A DNA stretch of 27,004 bases from Selenomonadaceae bacterium (lineage in GTDB: Bacteria; Bacillota; Negativicutes; Selenomonadales; Selenomonadaceae). Positions within the stretch are counted from its first letter, which is position 1; each line of letters starts with the position of its first letter. Both the position numbers and the translations under genes were made by a program. The stretch covers positions 1 through 27,004 of the forward strand of contig JAEERZ010000004.1 in the NCBI GenBank assembly GCA_016286075.1. Reading direction: 5' to 3'. This document shows, one piece after another, positions 23,350 through 27,004 of this stretch. The notes below the pieces were generated by a model that did not search any database, was not told the origin of the DNA, and saw only the letters and a list, made by a program, of their open reading frames with translations.

Positions 23350-23805
23350 ATGACCGATAACAACTTATGGACGCAAAATATAAGCTCCGGCGCCTCAGCC
23401 TTTTCCGAGACGACTCCCCGTTCCGCGCGTCAGGAAAAGAAGAGCGACGTCGCGAAGACCTACGCGGAAATCCTCGCAGGAAAGATGGCTTCCATCAAGG
23501 ACGACTTGGAGCGCATGGAGAAAGAGCGGGAAGATATCGAGGAAATTGACACGCTGCGCCGCGACGCGGAGGAACGCGGCACTCTCCGCCCTTCCGTCGA
23601 AACACCGGAAACGATCAGGCGCGTCATGGGCGACGGCACGATCCTCGTCACGACGACGGAAAACGGCAAGATTGTCGAGCAATACCGCAAGAAGCCGCGC
23701 CTCGTCCCCGTCTCCAACGCCGCCGCGCCCCCGGACGCGCCGACCTCGGAAAAAGTCAAAATGGAGCCGGCGCAAAATCTCCTTGATATGTTAAACTTCG
23801 CATAA
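23350..23805 (+). CDS. Hypothetical cytoplasmic protein with a short coiled coil
   Basis: 151 aa. The N-terminus is Ser/Thr-rich and disordered. A charged helix likely to be a coiled coil follows (AKTYAEILAGKMASIKDDLE onward, about 38-80), then a compact segment TIRRVMGDGTILVTTTENGK with KIVEQYRKKPRLVPV (about 93-125), then a Pro-rich end closing with NLLDMLNFA. No function is known to me. ATG 23350 was preferred over 23317 and 23344 because gaggg lies 7 nt upstream. A terminator follows. Confidence 0.75.
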   Translation: MTDNNLWTQNISSGASAFSETTPRSARQEKKSDVAKTYAEILAGKMASIKDDLERMEKEREDIEEIDTLRRDAEERGTLRPSVETPETIRRVMGDGTILVTTTENGKIVEQYRKKPRLVPVSNAAAPPDAPTSEKVKMEPAQNLLDMLNFA

Positions 23806-23819
23806 AGAAACTGCAAAAC

Positions 23820-23866
23820 AAACATCCCGCCGGGAAGCAATTTCGCTCCCGACGGGATGTTTTTTG
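23820..23866. terminator. Bidirectional intrinsic terminator between convergent genes
   Basis: A perfect 10-bp outer stem (aaacatcccg 23820-23829 with cgggatgttt 23853-23862) continues with cggga/tcccg, has T runs on the right and A-rich sequence on the left. It serves the gene at 23350 and the recombinase gene. Confidence 0.88.
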
Positions 23867-24853
23867 TCAGTCCCGATACATCTTTCCCAGCGGATTATCC
23901 TTGAACAGCGTCCCCTGCTCGATGTACCGATGCACCATTTTTTCGGATTTGTGCCTCGTCTGGCGCATGATATCGAGGACGCCGATGTCGTGCTGGGCGG
24001 CGCTGGTGGCGAAGCCCCGGCGCAGGCTGTGGCCTGCAAACTGCGCTTCGTCGAAACCCGCCATGCGCGCGTATTTTTTCACGATCAGCGCGACGGATTT
24101 ATCGGAAAGCGGCGCGTCGCGAAGTTCTCCGTTTCGCTTGAAGGCTCGGAACAGCGGCCCTGTCCTCAGTCCCGCGCGGCTGATCCAGTCCCGCACGGCG
24201 CGGGCGGCGCAAATGGTCGCGTCGGGCGCATAGGGAATCGCGACGCTGCTGCCTTTGCCGGTCTGGTCGCCTTTCGCCCTCGGAATGAACACGACGAGCC
24301 CCTGCGGGGAAAACGTCAAATTCTCCACCTGCACGGCGACGAGCTCCGAGCGACGAAACGCGCCGGCGAAGCCCAAGAGGATCAGCGCCCGGTCGCGAAG
24401 CGTCGGCAGGCTGTCGCCCTGAAAGCAGTCCGCAAGGAGCGGCAGCGTCTCCAAAAGAATCGGCGACTTGCCCTGCTGAAACGTCCCCTTCTCGCGCCGA
24501 ATGGACGCTACCGCGGCGCGCACGACGCCGTTCTTGGCGGGGTTCTTTTCCCCGTCGTAGCCCGCCGCGATATGGTTTTCCGAAATCGCGGTCACGCGGC
24601 GCGCGACGGTGTTCGCCTTCGCATTGTCCGCAAGGTCGCTGACATAGTTCACGATTGTCTCCGGCTCGGCAGGCAGCGGCGCCTTCTCATGCGCCGCGCA
24701 CCAGTCGAGGAAATCGCGCCAGTCGGCGCCGTATGCCTTGACCGTGTTCTCCGCCTTCGAGCGGTTCAGCCGCCGCTTGCTTTTCTCCGAAAGCGCGTCG
24801 TTTTGTTCGATTGCCTGATTGTCCCGCAGGAAAAAATCTTCGCCCTTTTCCAT
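23867..24853 (-). CDS. Tyrosine recombinase / integrase
   Basis: 328 aa. An N-terminal core-binding domain (about 33-125; ENTVKAYGADWRDFLDWC) is followed by the catalytic domain with the complete residue set: Arg167 (FRRSEL), Lys194 (RAKGD), His275 and Arg278 (GHSLRRGF), His301 (TRHKS) and Tyr310 (VHRYIEQG). It should cut and rejoin DNA at specific sites through a 3'-phosphotyrosine. There is no excisionase, phage or conjugation gene, nor a tRNA attachment site nearby, so it is a lone recombinase; chromosomal inversion or resolution is as likely as element integration. The start has ggagg just upstream and a good promoter. Confidence 0.94.
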   Translation of the reverse strand: MEKGEDFFLRDNQAIEQNDALSEKSKRRLNRSKAENTVKAYGADWRDFLDWCAAHEKAPLPAEPETIVNYVSDLADNAKANTVARRVTAISENHIAAGYDGEKNPAKNGVVRAAVASIRREKGTFQQGKSPILLETLPLLADCFQGDSLPTLRDRALILLGFAGAFRRSELVAVQVENLTFSPQGLVVFIPRAKGDQTGKGSSVAIPYAPDATICAARAVRDWISRAGLRTGPLFRAFKRNGELRDAPLSDKSVALIVKKYARMAGFDEAQFAGHSLRRGFATSAAQHDIGVLDIMRQTRHKSEKMVHRYIEQGTLFKDNPLGKMYRD

Positions 24854-24880
24854 CTGTTCCTCCGTGCCGTCGTTTTTTCC

Positions 24881-24909
24881 ATTATATAAAGTATGTTCCG
24901 TTTTTTCAA
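24881..24909 (-). promoter_or_regulatory. Promoter of the recombinase gene
   Basis: On the minus strand: TTGAAA (24909-24904), 17-bp spacer, TATAAT (24886-24881), 28 bp upstream of the start codon. Confidence 0.8.
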
Positions 24910-24990
24910 TCTTTTCCTGAATACTTCAAAAAAGATGAATTCAAAAGGAGGATTTTTCGCATCTATGTCAAAATAAGAAATAAGTATTGT

Positions 24991-25019
24991 TTTACGTTTC
25001 GGCGGTTTCGTATTAAAAT
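24991..25019 (+). promoter_or_regulatory. Possible promoter of the [NiFe] hydrogenase operon
   Basis: tttacg (24991-24996), 17-bp spacer, taaaat (25014-25019). The boxes are moderate matches. The hydrogenase start is 51 bp downstream. Confidence 0.5.
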
Positions 25020-25070
25020 TATCTATGTAAGCCGAAGAATCCAAACGACATAGCACAAGGGGGAAGCGCT

Positions 25071-26165
25071 GTGGAAAAACGGGAAAGCTTATGGGAAGCC
25101 TACCTCCGGCGGGGATTAAGCCGCCGCAGCTTCATCAAGGGGTGCGTCGCGCTGACGAGCCTGATGGGGCTTTCGACAGACATGGTCTCGAAAGTGGTGG
25201 AGGCGGCGGAAAAGAAGCCTCTGCCGGTCGTGATTTGGCTGCACGGCCATGAATGCACGGGCTGCGACGAGGCGTTTATCCGCTCGGCGTCGCCGCTGGC
25301 GTCCGACCTTGTGCTGACGAGCATCGCGCTCGAATACGACCATCTTTTGAGCGCGGCCTGCGGCGAGCCGTTCGAGCATCATTTGGAGGAAACGATCAAG
25401 AAATACTCGGGCAATTACATCTTAGCGGTGGAAGGCGCGGTCTCGACCACGGACAACGGCGTTTACTGCATGTCCGGCGGCAAGCCCTTCGTCGATACGT
25501 TCCAGCGCGTCGCCAAAGGCGCGATGGCGATCATCGCCTATGGCACCTGCGCGGTGTCGGGCGGCATACAGGGCGCGAAGCCGAACCCGACCGGCTCCAG
25601 CGGCGTCGGCCATTACGTCGGCATGAAGCCCCTCGTGAACGTGCCGGGCTGCCCGCCGATTCCCGAGGTTATGACAGGCGTGGTCATGCACCTCGCTCTC
25701 TTTGGCAAGCTGCCGCCTCTCGACAGCGAAAACCGCCCGAAACAATTCTTCGGCAACCGCATTCACGATACCTGCTACCGCCGCCCGTTCTTCGACGCGG
25801 GCATGTTCGCGGACCGCTATGACGACGCGGGCGCGAAAGCGGGCTGGTGTCTGTATCGTCTCGGCTGCCGCGGACCGGAGACTTATGCCTCCTGCGGCAA
25901 CCTTCGCTGGTATCAGGGCATGAGCTATCCTATCCAGTCGGGCGCGGCCTGCATCGGCTGCGCGAACAACAATTTCTGGGATTCCGGCGCATCCTTCTCG
26001 GAGCGTCTGCCGAAATACGGGCCGCTGGGCGACGTGGACACCATCGGCGCGGGCCTCGCTATCGCCTCGACGGCGGGCGTCGCCCTCCACGGCGCGATGA
26101 GCGTCATCCAGAAGCAGAAGCGCGAGGCCAAAGAAGCCGAAGCAGAGGGAGGAGCGCATAAATGA
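25071..26165 (+). CDS. [NiFe] hydrogenase small subunit, Tat-exported
   Basis: 364 aa. The twin-arginine signal is SRRSFIKGC (17-25), and export is probably in complex with the large subunit. The proximal-cluster motif is ECTGC (Cys62, Cys65), with later ligands in YGTCAVSGG and VPGCPP. Medial and distal cluster ligands appear in IHDTC, RLGC, YASCGN and ACIGCANNNFW. A hydrophobic segment near the C-terminus (about 325-345) would anchor it in the membrane. It carries electrons between the active site and the membrane chain, as in group 1 uptake enzymes. Gly, not Cys, stands between the two proximal cysteines, so the extra ligand of oxygen-tolerant enzymes is missing. GTG start with aaggggga upstream; overlaps the large subunit by ATGA. 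Confidence 0.95.
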   Translation: MEKRESLWEAYLRRGLSRRSFIKGCVALTSLMGLSTDMVSKVVEAAEKKPLPVVIWLHGHECTGCDEAFIRSASPLASDLVLTSIALEYDHLLSAACGEPFEHHLEETIKKYSGNYILAVEGAVSTTDNGVYCMSGGKPFVDTFQRVAKGAMAIIAYGTCAVSGGIQGAKPNPTGSSGVGHYVGMKPLVNVPGCPPIPEVMTGVVMHLALFGKLPPLDSENRPKQFFGNRIHDTCYRRPFFDAGMFADRYDDAGAKAGWCLYRLGCRGPETYASCGNLRWYQGMSYPIQSGAACIGCANNNFWDSGASFSERLPKYGPLGDVDTIGAGLAIASTAGVALHGAMSVIQKQKREAKEAEAEGGAHK

Positions 26166-27004
26166 AACACGTAACGATCGATCCGGTCACGCGCATCGAA
26201 GGACACCTGCGCGTGGAAATGACGGTGGACGAAGGCAGCGGCAAGGTCACGGACGCGCTTTCCAGCGGCACGGCCTGGCGCGGTCTGGAGCTCATCATGA
26301 ACGGGCGCGACCCGCGGGATGCTTGGGCGTATATCCAGCGCATCTGCGGCGTCTGCACGACGGCCCACGCACTGGCGTCGGTACGCGCCGTCGAGGACGC
26401 CCTTGGCATCAAGATCCCGAAGAACGCAAATTATATCCGAAACATCATGGCGGCATCGCTGACGGTGCAGGATCATATCGTCCATTTCTATCATCTGCAC
26501 GCCCTTGACTGGGTCAGCCCCGTCGAAGCGCTGAAGGCCGACCCCGCGGCGACGGCAAATCTGCAAAATACGGTGCTGAACACCTATCAGCTCCCCTTCC
26601 GCGCGCCCGATACCTCGGACACCGAGGCGTATCCGAAAGAGTTCCCGGAGGCTACGCCCGCCTATTTCAAGGCGATCAAGGACAAGGTGCAGGCGATTGT
26701 TTCCAGCGGTCAGCTGGGCATTTTCGCCGCCCAGTGGTGGGACCATCCCGACTATCAGCTGCTGCCGCCCGAGGTTCACTTGATGGCGGTGGCGCATTAC
26801 CTGGAAATGCTCGACAAGCAGCGTGAGCTCGTCACGCCCCACGTCGTATTCGGCGGCAAGAACCCGCATCCGCATTATGTCGTCGGCGGCATGCCCTGCT
26901 CGATCTCCCTCGAGGACGGCAACGCTCCGGTCAACACGGCGCGCCTCGCCATCGTCGACCGCGCGATCAATCTTGCCCGCACACTGACGAACACATTCTA
27001 TCTC
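26162..27004 (+). CDS. [NiFe] hydrogenase large subunit, 3' end beyond the window
   Basis: The frame opens at ATG 26162, overlapping the small-subunit stop by 4 bp, and is still open at the right edge after 281 codons. The N-terminus KHVTIDPVTRIEGHLRVE is the family opening. The L1 motif RICGVCTTAH gives the first pair of nickel-binding cysteines (Cys62 and Cys65). Further conserved stretches are LHALDWVS and FGGKNPHPHYVVGGMPC. The second cysteine pair (DPCxxC) and the C-terminal processing site lie outside the window. This is the H2-activating subunit; it partners the small subunit and is probably followed by a cytochrome b and maturation genes, which cannot be seen here. Confidence 0.95.
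   Translation, partial: MKHVTIDPVTRIEGHLRVEMTVDEGSGKVTDALSSGTAWRGLELIMNGRDPRDAWAYIQRICGVCTTAHALASVRAVEDALGIKIPKNANYIRNIMAASLTVQDHIVHFYHLHALDWVSPVEALKADPAATANLQNTVLNTYQLPFRAPDTSDTEAYPKEFPEATPAYFKAIKDKVQAIVSSGQLGIFAAQWWDHPDYQLLPPEVHLMAVAHYLEMLDKQRELVTPHVVFGGKNPHPHYVVGGMPCSISLEDGNAPVNTARLAIVDRAINLARTLTNTFYL

Noticed and set aside
24945..24975. Strong Shine-Dalgarno-like aaaggagg followed by a three-codon frame (ATG TCA AAA TAA)
   Set aside because: The spacing of 13 nt is too long and the frame too short. It lies upstream of the likely hydrogenase promoter.
24931..24990. aatactt / aagtatt inverted pair beside the recombinase, considered as recombination sites
   Set aside because: Only 7 bp in an AT-rich stretch, which is expected by chance, and no longer homology surrounds it.

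Overview
The window is about 27 kb of GC-rich bacterial chromosome, densely coding apart from several AT-richer intergenic stretches. The gene set suggests an anaerobic, hydrogen-metabolising member of the Firmicutes, most likely Negativicutes (Selenomonas-like). This rests on the [FeFe]-hydrogenase maturase HydG, a Tat-exported [NiFe] hydrogenase, a TAXI-type TRAP transporter, a PRC-barrel protein, and Firmicute-style ribosome-binding sites and promoters in GC-rich DNA. The placement is an inference; no rRNA or other marker gene is present.

Layout from left to right. (1) 1-2875: the 3' part of a BvgS-like hybrid histidine kinase, ending at a bidirectional terminator. (2) 2943-3923 (minus): an Ala/Gly-rich protein of unknown function. 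(3) 3924-4222: a divergent control region with two tandem, nearly identical promoters, each carrying a palindrome over its -35 box, reading into a LysA-family decarboxylase (4223-5491). (4) 5492-6052: a 561-bp gap with a terminator, copy 1 of a dispersed repeat, a promoter and an attenuator-like leader for a PRC-barrel protein with a long Pro/Glu linker (6053-7270). (5) 7357-10632: a perfect 16-bp inverted repeat, then a second hybrid kinase with a Cache sensor, followed by a small secreted protein. (6) 11378-13347: LemA, a 'tail-only' membrane protein, a 164-bp MITE-like element and a TPM-domain protein. (7) 13436-17071: repeat copy 2 and a promoter, then a TAXI-TRAP operon (binding lipoprotein, DUF1850 protein, fused permease). 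(8) 17125-19881: an alpha/beta hydrolase converging on a FIST-GGDEF signalling protein. (9) 20050-22893: a macro-domain protein, then a structured leader with terminator, a TM1266-like regulator and hydG. (10) 22903-24853: repeat copy 3, two small unknown proteins and a lone tyrosine recombinase (minus). (11) 25071-27004: [NiFe] hydrogenase small subunit and the start of the large subunit, which runs off the right edge.

The recognisable functions centre on sensing (two multi-step phosphorelay kinases and a FIST-GGDEF protein), uptake of small organic acids (TAXI-TRAP), H2 metabolism (HydG for an [FeFe] enzyme encoded elsewhere, plus a [NiFe] enzyme here) and envelope functions (LemA/TPM, PRC-barrel). 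No response regulator with an output domain lies in the window, so the kinase targets are elsewhere.

The most novel-looking signals are non-coding: (a) a three-copy intergenic repeat with a variable number of 8-bp units that can pair with a single upstream complement; (b) the duplicated promoter-palindrome module before the decarboxylase; (c) a leader before the hydG operon with riboswitch-like geometry that I could not match to a class I know; and (d) an attenuator-like leader before the PRC-barrel gene. No rRNA, tRNA or CRISPR array was seen.
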